DNA of 63,962 nt from Pyrinomonadaceae bacterium (GTDB taxonomy: Bacteria; Acidobacteriota; Blastocatellia; Pyrinomonadales; Pyrinomonadaceae). Location: contig JAVEEA010000104.1 in the NCBI GenBank assembly GCA_030840675.1, positions 1 through 63,962 of the forward strand, given 5' to 3'. A model generated the notes under the pieces. That model was not told where the DNA came from, ran no database searches, and worked only from the letters and a program-made list of their open reading frames with translations. Both the position numbers and the translations under genes were made by a program. This document shows positions 19,035 through 28,468 of this stretch, in pieces. Every line of letters begins with the position of its first letter. Positions within the stretch are counted from its first letter, which is position 1.

Positions 19035-19490
19035 AACTGCCTGCGCGGAGACGGCCAGTCCCTGGCCCAACGCGTCGAGACCTTCATTCGTTTTCGCCTT
19101 CACACTAACGCAGGCCAGATCCACCGTCAGGGCCGCGGCGATTTTCTCGCGCATCGACAAAATATACGAGCGAAGCTTTGGGCGTTCGAGCGTAACCGTC
19201 GCATCAACGTTGACGACGTGTAACCCGCGCTCATGCGCCAACCACGCCACGCGCCCCAGCAGTTCGATGCTACGCGCGTCTTTCCACTGCGGGTCGGTAT
19301 CAGGAAAGTGCACTCCCAGGTCGCCCTCGCAGAGTGCGCCCAAAACCGCGTCAGTGATCGCATGCAATAACGCGTCGGCGTCGGAGTGGCCCTGGCCGCC
19401 CCGCTCGGAGTCGACCGGTACGCCGCCAAGCATTAGCGGACGTCCCGCGACCAAACGATGCGTGTCATTGCCGATGCCAATTCTAAACAT
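19017..19490 (-). CDS. ispF: MEcPP synthase IspF
   Basis: 157-residue 2-C-methyl-D-erythritol 2,4-cyclodiphosphate synthase, fifth step of the MEP isoprenoid pathway. Metal-binding motif GNDTHRLVAGRPLMLGG is followed by HSDADALLHAITDAVLGA and GDLGVHFPDTDPQWKDA. The last codons and the stop lie in the 137-bp repeat unit. It pairs with ispD 43 bases upstream; that gap has a short period-7 run (TTTGGAC twice). Confidence 0.97.
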   Translation of the reverse strand: MFRIGIGNDTHRLVAGRPLMLGGVPVDSERGGQGHSDADALLHAITDAVLGALCEGDLGVHFPDTDPQWKDARSIELLGRVAWLAHERGLHVVNVDATVTLERPKLRSYILSMREKIAAALTVDLACVSVKAKTNEGLDALGQGLAVSAQAVVLLES

Positions 19491-19532
19491 AGACTATACT
19501 TCGAATTTTGGACTTTGGACCTCGCTAAAGAT

Positions 19533-20213
19533 CTACGACCATCCTTTCAGTATCGCTTCCCCAATCAAAATATCTTCCGGTCGCGTTATTTTAATATTGC
19601 GCCCGTTACCTTCGACAATCGCGATCTTCACGCCCAAACGCTCAACCAATGAACTCTCATCAGTCAGATCAGGATCCAAAACGTCGACGGCTTGATAGGC
19701 TTGGCGCAGTAGTTTATAGGTAAAGCACTGCGGTGTCAGCGCGTTGCGCAAGTCCGCGCGCCGCAGGGTGCGCACAACCCGCGCTTCCTCGATTTCTTTG
19801 ATCGTATCAACCGGCGGCGAAACGAGGATCGCGGCGCCGCCAAGTCGCGCCGCTGTCAATGTGCGCGCTATTTCCTCACTGGTTACAAACGGACGTACAG
19901 CGTCGTGAACGGCAACGATGTCCGCGCCCCGTTCCGCCGCCTGCAAACCGTGAAGGACCGACTCCGCGCGCGTCGCGCCGCCATCAACAACTGCGCGAAT
20001 TTTTTGCACACCATAATCCTCGACTCGCGACTCGAACCACGCGCGTTCGGCTGCTGCCACGACGACGATGATTTCGTTGATTGCTTCACACCGCTCGAAG
20101 GCCTTGAGCGTGTGGAAAATGATAGGGGTGCCTGCTAACTCAAGAAACTGCTTCGGCCGCTTACCAGCCATCCGCGTGCCTTGCCCGGCAGCGGCGATGA
20201 TTGCGACATTCAT
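19533..20213 (-). CDS. ispD: CDP-ME synthase IspD
   Basis: 226-residue 2-C-methyl-D-erythritol 4-phosphate cytidylyltransferase. The nucleotide-binding opening is IIAAAGQGTRMAGKRPKQFL, followed by VDGGATRAESV, VAVHDAVRPFV and LTPQCFTYKLL. It sits between the PIN-TRAM gene and ispF, an order also known from other phyla. IspE of the same pathway is at 54581-55564, so three MEP enzymes lie in this window. Confidence 0.97.
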   Translation of the reverse strand: MNVAIIAAAGQGTRMAGKRPKQFLELAGTPIIFHTLKAFERCEAINEIIVVVAAAERAWFESRVEDYGVQKIRAVVDGGATRAESVLHGLQAAERGADIVAVHDAVRPFVTSEEIARTLTAARLGGAAILVSPPVDTIKEIEEARVVRTLRRADLRNALTPQCFTYKLLRQAYQAVDVLDPDLTDESSLVERLGVKIAIVEGNGRNIKITRPEDILIGEAILKGWS

Positions 20214-20297
20214 AAGCAGGCTACCGGCGAACCATTTTTAACGAGGGATTTCTCAACACGGAACCAGGAGGGACGACGCCAACGCCTTCAGAAGTGA

Positions 20298-20372
20298 CTA
20301 GTAACTAACCCTCTTAATCTTAACTCTTAACTCTTAACTCTTCACTCTTCACTCGTCACTCTTCACTGTTCT
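20298..20372. repeat. Period-7 array TAACTCT/TCACTCT
   Basis: A run of about nine heptamers (TTAATCT, TAACTCT three times, TCACTCT, TCACTCG, TCACTCT) fills the right end of the PIN-TRAM to ispD gap and stops almost at the PIN-TRAM stop codon. On the opposite strand the unit reads AGAGTTA/AGAGTGA, matching the unit type of the arrays at 36236, 51836 and 54432. Confidence 0.9.
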
Positions 20373-21493
20373 TACGCTTCCGTTATCGGCTCGATATCAT
20401 TGATTCGCACCGGCAGTGGTCCGCTGCGCGACTCGCGTGGGGCACGGCGGACGGCGCCGTTGATTCGATGCTCGCCGCTATTTGAACCATTCTCCGGCTC
20501 TTCCCAGAGGCGACCGAAGATCATCTTCCCGGCGGTGGTCTGCAGAACACTCGTGACGGCGATGTCGGCGTTCTTGCCGATCAAGCGTCGGGCGTTATCA
20601 ACGACCACCATCGTGCCGTCATCCAGGTAAGCGACTCCCTGGTTGTATTCCTTGCCTTCTTTCAAAATGAACACGCGCATCGCTTCACCGGGCAGCACCA
20701 CCGGCTTCAAAGCGTTTGCGAGTTCGTTAATATTAAGCACGCTGACACCGCGCAGTTGCGACACTTTGTTGAGATTGAAATCGTTGGTCACGATCACAGC
20801 GTCGAGTTGCTTGCCCAACTCGATCAGTTTCAGGTCTACTTCGCGCACCGCCGGGAAATCCGTTTCGACAATTTGGATGTCGAGTGAACTGTTGTTTTGC
20901 AAACGGTTCAGCATGTCGAGGCCGCGCCGGCCGCGTTGGCGTTTCGACGAATCAGGTGAGTCGGCCACTTGTTGCAACTCACGGAGGATGAACTGGGGAA
21001 TGATGAGCGAGCCGGTGAGAAACCCAGTCTCGGCAACATCGGCAATGCGGCCGTCGATGATCACCGAAGTATCCAGGATTTTGAGATCGCGTCGCGACGC
21101 TTTGTCAGTCAGGATGCCGCCCAAAGCCGACAGCTCAAGGTAGTCACCCTTGGCCGCGCCCACCATCAGCCCAACGTAGGCCATGAAGAAGGTCAAGGCG
21201 AGCGTCAGGAAAGTTTTCATTTCCGCTGCCACTGCCGGCGATTCCTGCCGGCTAATCAGCGAGCCGATCAGGAAAGCGCCGATGATACCGAGGATGGAGC
21301 CAACCGCTGCGCCGATCAGCGTCTTGAGCGAAGCGCGCCGAATTCTTCGTTCGAAGAAAATTATGCAGACGGCAATGACGGCACCTGCAGCCGCGGAGAG
21401 CCAATGCCTGCCATTGATAGGTTTGAGAACGTATCCAGAGGCGACCAGAATTCCAGCAAAAATCAATCGGATAATGACTACATCCGCTTGCAT
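20372..21493 (-). CDS. PIN-TRAM domain membrane protein (YacL-like)
   Basis: About 373 residues from the ATG at 21493. Four hydrophobic helices (residues 1-130) precede a PIN nuclease-like domain with acidic residues in ILDTSVIIDGRI, then VIVTNDFNLNKV, and a C-terminal TRAM domain (GVAYLDDGTMVVVDNARRLIG). Such proteins neighbour ispD/ispF in several phyla. RNase activity is possible by family but unproven. The longer start at 21553 would add 20 poorly conserved residues. Confidence 0.88.
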   Translation of the reverse strand: MQADVVIIRLIFAGILVASGYVLKPINGRHWLSAAAGAVIAVCIIFFERRIRRASLKTLIGAAVGSILGIIGAFLIGSLISRQESPAVAAEMKTFLTLALTFFMAYVGLMVGAAKGDYLELSALGGILTDKASRRDLKILDTSVIIDGRIADVAETGFLTGSLIIPQFILRELQQVADSPDSSKRQRGRRGLDMLNRLQNNSSLDIQIVETDFPAVREVDLKLIELGKQLDAVIVTNDFNLNKVSQLRGVSVLNINELANALKPVVLPGEAMRVFILKEGKEYNQGVAYLDDGTMVVVDNARRLIGKNADIAVTSVLQTTAGKMIFGRLWEEPENGSNSGEHRINGAVRRAPRESRSGPLPVRINDIEPITEA

Positions 21494-21553
21494 AATGGCT
21501 GGAATCTTAGCACGGCCTCTTCGGCCCGTCACCAAAAACCTCTTTTGGTCCAA

Positions 21554-21671
21554 GCAGAAGCCCGACCGTTAGGGAGGGGCTCGGTTTTTTGCAGCTCCGC
21601 CTTTTGAAGCTCCACCTGTTGAACCTCCACCTGACCCACCAAGCGGGCCCCCCTGACAGTCGGGCTTCTGC
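21554..21671. repeat. MITE-like element with ~30-bp imperfect terminal inverted repeats
   Basis: GCAGAAGCCCGACCGTTAGG at 21554 and its near-inverse ending GTCGGGCTTCTGC at 21671 flank about 58 bases. The arms match over roughly 28 bases with a few differences. The interior holds three degenerate 15-base repeats (GGTGGAGGTTCAACA type). It fills the gap between two genes. Confidence 0.75.
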
Positions 21672-21689
21672 CCGAAGACCGCAACCTGA

Positions 21690-22904
21690 CTACTGGTTGT
21701 CGGGGTAAACAATGCGGGCGCTAAAGCTGCCACTGTTGTCGCTGTAGTTATCGTCGTTGACCAACAGATACAACCGTCCGTCCGCTGAAGCGGTAAACGT
21801 CGCCTGGCTGCCGACATAAAACGCGGGCGACATTTGACCGTTTGGTTGAAGGATGTAACCAATCAACGCACCCACCCCCGCGGTCGGCACCGGATAAGCC
21901 GTCGCGCCAAACACTGCGCCCGCGCCGGCCCGTCCGCCTTCGGGCGAGACCACGCCTGCGCGTCGTCCGGCAGTGACATTTCCCGTGGCACTGATTACGA
22001 CCTGATCGCCCGCGCGCAGGACCACGCCAGTGTCTATCCCGCGCGACTGATTGCCGGGGACGTCAATCGTGCGTTCGAGCGTGCGAGCGGTACGTCGATC
22101 ACCGCGGTTTGGGTTGTCGCCGCGGTTCGGAAAATCGCGCGGTTGTCTGGAACGCGTCACCGCCGCACCACTCCCTGATTCATCCGGCAAGCCAAACGGA
22201 TCGTAACTATCGTTTTGGTTGCGACTGTCGTCAGCACGAGCCAGCGCCGTCAGATCAACTTCCTTCCGCACGCGCACGTTGAAGGCGCCGCGCGCATCCT
22301 GATAGTTGCCGCGATTGATGGTCAGGTAAAGACGGCCGTCGCGATCGGCGACGAACTCGCGGCCCGCTCCAAGCTCGAGAATTGGCGCGTCGTATTCGCC
22401 GCCAATGACACCAATCAATTCGCCTTCAGCCGCGCGCGGCAATGGCGAACTCGGATCGGTCGAACTCAAGCCGGCCGGAGTGATACGCGAGCGGTTGGCA
22501 TAAATCGTTCCGGTGGCGTCAACTCGAATGCGCTCGTTGCGACGCACGTCGATGCCGGAGTCAATCCAGTTTGGCCCAAGCGCCACGTCCAGCGTCCGTG
22601 TTTGATAACGCGCCTCGTCGAGCGAACGTCCGTCAATCTCGATGCGGTCGATGTCGCGCGGCCGCAGGAAGACGACTTCGCCGGCGCTGACGGTGCGCGT
22701 GGCGGGCGCGGTCGTGGAGTTCCTGTTGTTCGCGGAATTGATCGAGATAGTGCCACCATTGGTCACTTGAATGGCAAAGCGGCCGTTGATGAAGCCGAGC
22801 ACGTTGCCTCGCAGCGTGGTGCCGCCGCGAAGATAGATAGTATCGGCTGAGACGGCCGTAACCGAAGCTAGTGTGATTAGAAGCAGAAGTATTATTTTTT
22901 TCAT
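21690..22904 (-). CDS. Secreted protein with two LecA-like domains
   Basis: 404 residues with a signal peptide (residues 1-20, ending VSADT). A small N-terminal strand-rich domain (YLRGGTTLRGNVLGF) is followed by two copies of a PA-IL/LecA-like beta-sandwich. The first is about residues 100-215 (LGPNWIDSGIDVRRNERIRV, then RLYLTINRGNYQDARGAF). The second is about residues 275-400 (NQSRGIDTGVVLRAGDQVVI, then RLYLLVNDDNYSDNSGSF). A Gln/Asn/Arg-rich linker separates them. LecA binds galactosides, but carbohydrate binding here is an inference. Confidence 0.8.
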   Translation of the reverse strand: MKKIILLLLITLASVTAVSADTIYLRGGTTLRGNVLGFINGRFAIQVTNGGTISINSANNRNSTTAPATRTVSAGEVVFLRPRDIDRIEIDGRSLDEARYQTRTLDVALGPNWIDSGIDVRRNERIRVDATGTIYANRSRITPAGLSSTDPSSPLPRAAEGELIGVIGGEYDAPILELGAGREFVADRDGRLYLTINRGNYQDARGAFNVRVRKEVDLTALARADDSRNQNDSYDPFGLPDESGSGAAVTRSRQPRDFPNRGDNPNRGDRRTARTLERTIDVPGNQSRGIDTGVVLRAGDQVVISATGNVTAGRRAGVVSPEGGRAGAGAVFGATAYPVPTAGVGALIGYILQPNGQMSPAFYVGSQATFTASADGRLYLLVNDDNYSDNSGSFSARIVYPDNQ

Positions 22905-23132
22905 AGTCGTTTTCCTCGTGTGTTAGGGACTGAAATTAATAAGAGTCTTTCGCGCTTATCGATTGAGCTTGAAGTCGCTCAACCAGAACAGCTTACTACG
23001 AGCAATTGATTTCAGGGGGCGTGTAACCGGGGAAGAGTCACTGCAGAAGCGCAGTGTTATGGTTCGTAACTGTGGCAACAGAATACACTCCGAACGGACC
23101 ATGAGCAAGCACCTGTCCCATTTAACGGGAGG

Positions 23133-23198
23133 GGCGCCCGCGGGGGAACGCCCCTTCACCCTTCACGTTTCACGTTTCATTTTTCACTTTTCACTGTA
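23133..23198. repeat. GC-rich hairpin plus period-7 array at the end of the sortilin-like gene
   Basis: GGGGCG and CGCCCC form a GC-rich hairpin (about 23135-23156). Next follow heptamers TTCACCC, TTCACGT, TTCACGT, TTCATTT, TTCACTT, TTCACTG up to about 23198. The stop codon of the gene ending at 23177 is provided by this array. The rest of the 272-base gap to 22904 shows no gene. Confidence 0.75.
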
Positions 23199-26100
23199 AC
23201 CGCCGGAATGTTCTGGTCACGGACCAACTGATTGAATGCCGGCACGTCCGTCTTCATAATCTGGACCAGCCTTCCCAACTGCGCATCAATTTGCACCACT
23301 AACTCGTCGTAGACAGCATACGATTGATCGGTTGGCGCGGCGTCGGCGCTACTGACCACGCCCGCGAGTGCGGCGAGTTTGTTATTGAGACGAATCGGGT
23401 AGTTCAAAGGATCCTGACTGCTCTGGTTCTTAGTCTGATACAGACTGTCCTCGACGCTCGCCAGGTTTTTCTTCAACGCCGAAGCCGCGTCGTTGATGAC
23501 CTTGTAACTCGGCTGGCCCATGACGCGTTTCAGCAGGTCGTCCACCTGTTTTCGCACGTCGCGAATTTGAATGATCGCATTGTGCGTTTCCGTAACCTTG
23601 TCGCGAAGCTTCAAACCAAACTCGAGTTGTTTCGCGAAGTCGGCCGCGGTCACGTGTAAACGCGGATCGGGTTTGACCGCGAAAGTTTCCGTCGTCGTTT
23701 GACCGTCGACCGTCAGTCTCACCTGGTAGTTCCCCGGCGCCACGCGCGGCCCGCGCATTTCGCCGGCCCACAAGATCATTCCGGGAAAACGCACCGAGTC
23801 GGCATAGTGCAAGTCCCAGACAAAGCGATTGAGCCCGACGTCGGTGGTCACGCGCGGCTGACGGCCACCGCCGGACCCTTCCGACTCTTCACCCGCCGGC
23901 GCCTGTGGCTCCTCCGGCGGCGTGGTTAACTGAGCAGCAGCGGGCGTTGGCGCAACTGATGCGACTCCGGCTGCGGGCGCAGCAGCCGGCGCGACCGGAG
24001 ACTTGGGGGCTTTCGCCGTAAACTTTTGGATCGACTTACCCGAGGAGTCGAGGAACTCCAATACCACGTCGGTAGTCGGTTTCGATTTCAGCGAATAATA
24101 GACCACCGCACCATTCGCTGGATTGCGTCCCACGGTTGCCGTCGCGGGAAAGGGCGGGCTGCCGCCATCCATGCGATACGTATCTTCGGGGCGATACAAT
24201 TTCGTTTGCTTGATAGCGTTGAAACCGCCCGCATCCATCAGCTGGTGCACGAGCGGCAGATCGTCGAGTATCCAGAATGAACGTCCCTGCGTCGCGGCTA
24301 CCAGGTCCTGCTCGCGTTTGTGAATTGCCAGGTCAGTAATGGGAACGAGCGGAAGATTGAATTGCAGCGGTTGCCAGTTTGCGCCGTCATTGAAGGAAAC
24401 GTAGAGGCCGGTCTCAGTGCCGGCATAAAGCAGCCCACGCTTGTTGGGATCTTCGCGGATCACGCGCGTGAAGGTAGTCTCCGGAATACCGTTCGTGATC
24501 TTCTTCCAACTCTTGCCGTAGTCATTCGTCTTGTACAGGTAGGGCCGGTTGTCGTCCCACTTGTACATGGTTGCCGCTACGTAAGCGGTGGCCGGATCGT
24601 TTGGCGACGCTTCAATCGAGTTGATCTGAACCCATTCGGGCAGCAAGTCTTTCGGCGGCGTCACGTTGCTCCAGTTTTTCCCGCCGTCGCGCGTGACCTG
24701 GACCAGTCCATCGTCCGAGCCGGTCCAGATTAGTCCCGGCTGCAACGGCGACTCCATCACCGTAAAGATGGTGCTGTAATACTCAACGCTCGTGTTGTCC
24801 TTAGTGATCGGTCCGCCTGACGAACCCTGTTTCGACTTGTCGTTGCGCGTCAAGTCGGGGCTGATGACTTCCCAGGTTTGTCCTTCGTTCAGCGAACGAA
24901 AGAGTACGTTGCCGGCCGCATACAAGGCGTCCGGATCGTTCGGCGAAAAAAGAATTGGGAAATTCCATTGGAAGCGATACTTCAAAACATCCGCGCCGGC
25001 GCCCATGGGATTGTTGGGATAAGGAGAGACGTCGCGCAGCTGGCCCGTGCGATGATCGAAGCGCGTGATCAAGCCGCCGTAGGAACCGGCGAAAACAATC
25101 TGCGAATCTTTTGGCGAAGGCGCGATCCAGCCTGACTCGCCGCCGCCAACGTCGTACCAGTCCGCTTCCCTAATTCCGAAATCAGTCGTGCGACTGGCAA
25201 TGCGCACGGTGGAGTTGTCCTGCTGCGCGCCGTAGATGTTGTAAGGAAAATCATTGTCGAGCGCGACGCGATAAAACTGCGCTGTCGCCTGGTCCTGTTC
25301 GGTCCAACTCTTGCCGCCGTTGAAGGAAACGTTAGCTCCGCCGTCGTTGCTCTCGATCATGCGACTCGGATCGTCCGGCGCGATCCAAAGATCATGATTG
25401 TCGCCATGGGGCACCGAAATCCCGGCGAACGTTTTACCGCCATCGTTCGATTTGTAGAAGCCTGTGTTTAGCACGTAAACCGTGTCGGCATTTTTTGGAT
25501 CGGCATAAATACGCGAGTAGTACCAGGCGCGTTGGCGCAGGTTGCGCTGCTCGTTAGTCCTGGTCCAGGTCTTGCCCGCGTTATCGGAACGAAAGACGCC
25601 GCCGTCTTCCGCCTCCACGATGGCCCATAAGCGATCGGGATTCGCCGGTGAGGCAGTGATACCAACAATTCCGATGGTGCTCTTAGGTAAGCCGGGATTG
25701 CGCGTGATCTCGGTCCAGGTGTCGCCGCCGTCGGTCGACTTGAAGATGCCACTGCCCGCGCCGCCGCTCTCGAGGGTCCAGGGCTTGCGATAAACTTCCC
25801 AAAAGGCGGCGTAGAGAATGTTCGGGTTAGTGGGATCAAGAATGAGATCACTCGCGCCGGCTTTGTCGCTGCGATAGAAAACCTTCTGCCACGTTTTGCC
25901 GCCGTCGCGCGAACGAAAGACGCCACGCTGTTCGTTAGGCGCCCAAACGTGGCCCTGCGCCGCGACGTAAACGATGTCCGGATTCTTCGGGTTCACGCGG
26001 ATGCGCGAAATCTGCCGCGTATCTTCAAGGCCAACGCGCTTCCAGGTCTTACCCGCATCGGTCGATTTGTAAACACCGTCGCCATGCGAAACGTTTCCGC

Positions 26101-26509
26101 GAATGGGCGACTCGCCCATGCCAACGTAAATCGTATTGGGATCGGAATCCGACAAACCGATCGCGCCGACTGAGCCAGTGCCGAAGACAGAGTTGTCGGT
26201 AATTGGTTCCCAGTTGATACCGCCGTCCGTTGTCTTCCACACGCCGCCACCCGTGCCGCCGAAGTAATAGACCAGCGGTTGCGACGCGACGCCGGTGACC
26301 GCAGTTGAGCGTCCGCCACGAAATGGTCCAATCAAGCGCCACTGCAGCGCCTTGAACGGATCGGCATCGGCAGAGGGCGTCGCCGTTGGAGTCGGCGCTT
26401 GCTGCGCGCTTACTGATTGGTCCACGCTTACGAAACAAACTGCGACGAGCAGGATGATGTATAGGACGTAGCTAAAGCGTTGACCCTTACCGAGCGAGGT
26501 CTGCGACAT
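23177..26509 (-). CDS. Large exported sortilin/VPS10-like beta-propeller protein
   Basis: 1110 residues from the ATG at 26509, with AAGGAG ten bases upstream; the open frame continues to 26800 but without a signal sequence. A signal peptide (YVLYIILLVAVCFVSVDQSVSAQ) precedes many BNR/Asp-box repeats of the type S-x-D-x-G-x-T-W (STDAGKTWKRV, SRDGGKTWQKV, SNDGGKTF), which build a ten-bladed-type propeller to about residue 760. A Pro/Ala-rich linker (around residue 850) and a helical C-terminus follow. Family members are often labelled glycosyl hydrolases, but no catalytic residues are evident. Paralogue of 28469-31624. Confidence 0.88.
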   Translation of the reverse strand: MSQTSLGKGQRFSYVLYIILLVAVCFVSVDQSVSAQQAPTPTATPSADADPFKALQWRLIGPFRGGRSTAVTGVASQPLVYYFGGTGGGVWKTTDGGINWEPITDNSVFGTGSVGAIGLSDSDPNTIYVGMGESPIRGNVSHGDGVYKSTDAGKTWKRVGLEDTRQISRIRVNPKNPDIVYVAAQGHVWAPNEQRGVFRSRDGGKTWQKVFYRSDKAGASDLILDPTNPNILYAAFWEVYRKPWTLESGGAGSGIFKSTDGGDTWTEITRNPGLPKSTIGIVGITASPANPDRLWAIVEAEDGGVFRSDNAGKTWTRTNEQRNLRQRAWYYSRIYADPKNADTVYVLNTGFYKSNDGGKTFAGISVPHGDNHDLWIAPDDPSRMIESNDGGANVSFNGGKSWTEQDQATAQFYRVALDNDFPYNIYGAQQDNSTVRIASRTTDFGIREADWYDVGGGESGWIAPSPKDSQIVFAGSYGGLITRFDHRTGQLRDVSPYPNNPMGAGADVLKYRFQWNFPILFSPNDPDALYAAGNVLFRSLNEGQTWEVISPDLTRNDKSKQGSSGGPITKDNTSVEYYSTIFTVMESPLQPGLIWTGSDDGLVQVTRDGGKNWSNVTPPKDLLPEWVQINSIEASPNDPATAYVAATMYKWDDNRPYLYKTNDYGKSWKKITNGIPETTFTRVIREDPNKRGLLYAGTETGLYVSFNDGANWQPLQFNLPLVPITDLAIHKREQDLVAATQGRSFWILDDLPLVHQLMDAGGFNAIKQTKLYRPEDTYRMDGGSPPFPATATVGRNPANGAVVYYSLKSKPTTDVVLEFLDSSGKSIQKFTAKAPKSPVAPAAAPAAGVASVAPTPAAAQLTTPPEEPQAPAGEESEGSGGGRQPRVTTDVGLNRFVWDLHYADSVRFPGMILWAGEMRGPRVAPGNYQVRLTVDGQTTTETFAVKPDPRLHVTAADFAKQLEFGLKLRDKVTETHNAIIQIRDVRKQVDDLLKRVMGQPSYKVINDAASALKKNLASVEDSLYQTKNQSSQDPLNYPIRLNNKLAALAGVVSSADAAPTDQSYAVYDELVVQIDAQLGRLVQIMKTDVPAFNQLVRDQNIPAVTVKSEK

Positions 26510-26895
26510 ATCGTTGCGCTCCTTACAGTTGGCAAATAAGAATGTAAAGCGGTGCGGGATAATACCACCAAATCCGGACTTCGGTCGCTGATCCGCGACA
26601 TAATACGCGCGCCGCAACCGCGAATCGACAAGGAACGATATCGTTCGCTTGATTAGTGCGAGAGAACCGACGGAGCGTAAAGCCCAGGAAGAAGGTTGAA
26701 TCAGAATTAGAAGACGATCGCTTCGTCGGCACGTAATACCCTTTTCTCCGCCTTGACTCTCGACGCGACCGCGGAAAAATCCCGATTCGTTTGGACGCAA
26801 AAAACTATTCTCATCGCGTTAACCGGAGTATGATGCCGACCGCATCTTGAGTTTAGTCCCTCGCGACCTACCCCAGTATGGATTTGGGAGGCACC
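26510..26895. other. 386-base divergent intergenic region
   Basis: Space between the minus-strand sortilin-like gene and the plus-strand histidine kinase gene. It should carry divergent promoters. I see no convincing gene or repeat; the open frames here are extensions or shadows. Confidence 0.6.
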
Positions 26896-28239
26896 ATGGA
26901 TGCTGACAATCGCTTCGCAAGAGTTCGCGCGGCAATAGAGCAGATCGGTCCGGCCGATCACGTCTGCACTTTATACGACCAGCGCGAAGAGGAGGTGGCA
27001 ATCGCCGTCTCCTACCTCCGCGCCGGCCTTGAGCGCGGCGAGTTTTGTGTGTGTGTTGTCGACGACGGCGGCGAGAGTATTCTCAATGCGCTCGCGGCGG
27101 CGGGCGTCGACTCTGAGGCAGAGATGCGCACCGGCCGACTGGTGTTCTTCGAAAAGCCGCTCGCGCATGGCCTCCAAACGGTGGACATGCTCGGAAGGAT
27201 CGAGCAGTTCGCCAGCGACTCACGGAAGGCGGGCCACGCCGGCTTCCGGATTGTCGGGGAGATGTCCTGGGCGCTGAACGGCGACCTGAAGGACCTCGCC
27301 GAGTTTGAGGCGCGACTGAACCTCAATCGCGTCTGGGAACGCCACGCCTGCGCCGGACTCTGTCAATTCGATATACGGCGATTCAAACCCGAAACGCTGC
27401 GCGAGATGATCGTCGTGCATCCGCTCGTGGTCATCGGTGATCGTATCTGCCGCAATCCCTATTACGTCGCGCCCGAGCAGTACCTCTCGCCCGACTGGCC
27501 CCGTCACGAAGCCAACTGGATGATGACCAATCTCGAGCAACTTCAGCAGTCGCAGGACAGTCTGCAAGAGTCGCAGCAGCGCTACCGGTCGCTGTCGCGC
27601 CAGCTCATGGAGCAACAGGAGATCGAGCGCGGCGCACTTGCGCGCGAGTTGCATGACCAGCTCGGGCAGTCGCTCGTTGCTATCTCGCTGAACCTCGAGG
27701 CGATTGAGGATGAGCTGTCGCCGCCTTCGCGCGCGCGCGTGCCCGAGAGTACGCGGATCATTAAGCAGATGATCGAGCAGGTACGGACGCTTGCTTTCGA
27801 CCTCCGCCCGGCGTTACTCGATGAGTTTGGTCTGGTCGAGGCGTTGCGAGATTTGGTGATGCGCCACGGTCAGCGCGCCGGCATGCGTACGAGTTTCACT
27901 GCCACACCGACCGATGCGCGGGCGCCGGTCGAGATCGAAACCGCCTGCTTCCGCATCGTGCAGGAGGCACTCAGCAACGTTGCTCGGCACGCGCAGGCCC
28001 GGCACATCGAAGTAAGGCTGACAGTGCAGGACGTCGCGCTCGAGGTTACGGTCACGGATGACGGGGTTGGCTTAAACGTCGAACGCAGGCGCACCGGCCT
28101 GGGAATTATGGGCATGAGCGAACGCGCCGATCTCGCCGGCGGCAAGGTCGACATCGAATCAGCCCCGGGAGCCGGTACGACCGTGCGCGCGCGCTTCCCG
28201 CTGCCTGCTCCGAAACGCGTTGCGGCCAACCACAAATAA
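26896..28239 (+). CDS. MEDS-domain sensor histidine kinase (NarL/DesK type)
   Basis: 447 residues from the ATG at 26896, with GGGAGG six bases upstream. Residues 15-190 form a MEDS domain (DHVCTLYDQREEEVAIAVSY, then GFRIVGEMSWALNG), a sensory module described in methylotroph and methanogen regulators. A coiled-coil stretch (QLQQSQDSLQESQQRYRSL) leads to a HisKA_3 dimerisation helix with phospho-acceptor H253 in ARELHDQLGQSL, and an ATPase domain with ACFRIVQEALSNVARHA, VTDDGVGL and GIMGMSERADLAGG. No response regulator is adjacent. Cytoplasmic, as no membrane segment is seen. Confidence 0.92.
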   Translation: MDADNRFARVRAAIEQIGPADHVCTLYDQREEEVAIAVSYLRAGLERGEFCVCVVDDGGESILNALAAAGVDSEAEMRTGRLVFFEKPLAHGLQTVDMLGRIEQFASDSRKAGHAGFRIVGEMSWALNGDLKDLAEFEARLNLNRVWERHACAGLCQFDIRRFKPETLREMIVVHPLVVIGDRICRNPYYVAPEQYLSPDWPRHEANWMMTNLEQLQQSQDSLQESQQRYRSLSRQLMEQQEIERGALARELHDQLGQSLVAISLNLEAIEDELSPPSRARVPESTRIIKQMIEQVRTLAFDLRPALLDEFGLVEALRDLVMRHGQRAGMRTSFTATPTDARAPVEIETACFRIVQEALSNVARHAQARHIEVRLTVQDVALEVTVTDDGVGLNVERRRTGLGIMGMSERADLAGGKVDIESAPGAGTTVRARFPLPAPKRVAANHK

Positions 28240-28468
28240 CGAAACGATCGCCCGGGTCCACATTTGAAATTTCTGAGAGAACTGGATGGGGGCACGAACC
28301 TACTAGAACTCACCGCTCACTTTGCGTTAGTCTACAAACTTGTAATTCCATCTTGGGCATTCTCAACTTGCGGCGCGGGCGGTTAGCGTAAGCTGAGTAT
28401 TGGCGTCTTACTCTGGGCGCTTCATTGCGTATCTTTGCTTTTAGAATTGCTGTTAAGAGGAGCTGGAC

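Noticed and set aside
21569..21862. 97-codon minus-strand frame with a Gly-rich end
   Set aside because: Overlaps the 3' part of the LecA-like gene in another frame; its Gly-rich end comes from the repeats of the MITE-like element.
22215..22850. 211-codon plus-strand frame antisense to the LecA-like gene
   Set aside because: Shadow of a gene with signal peptide and clear domains.
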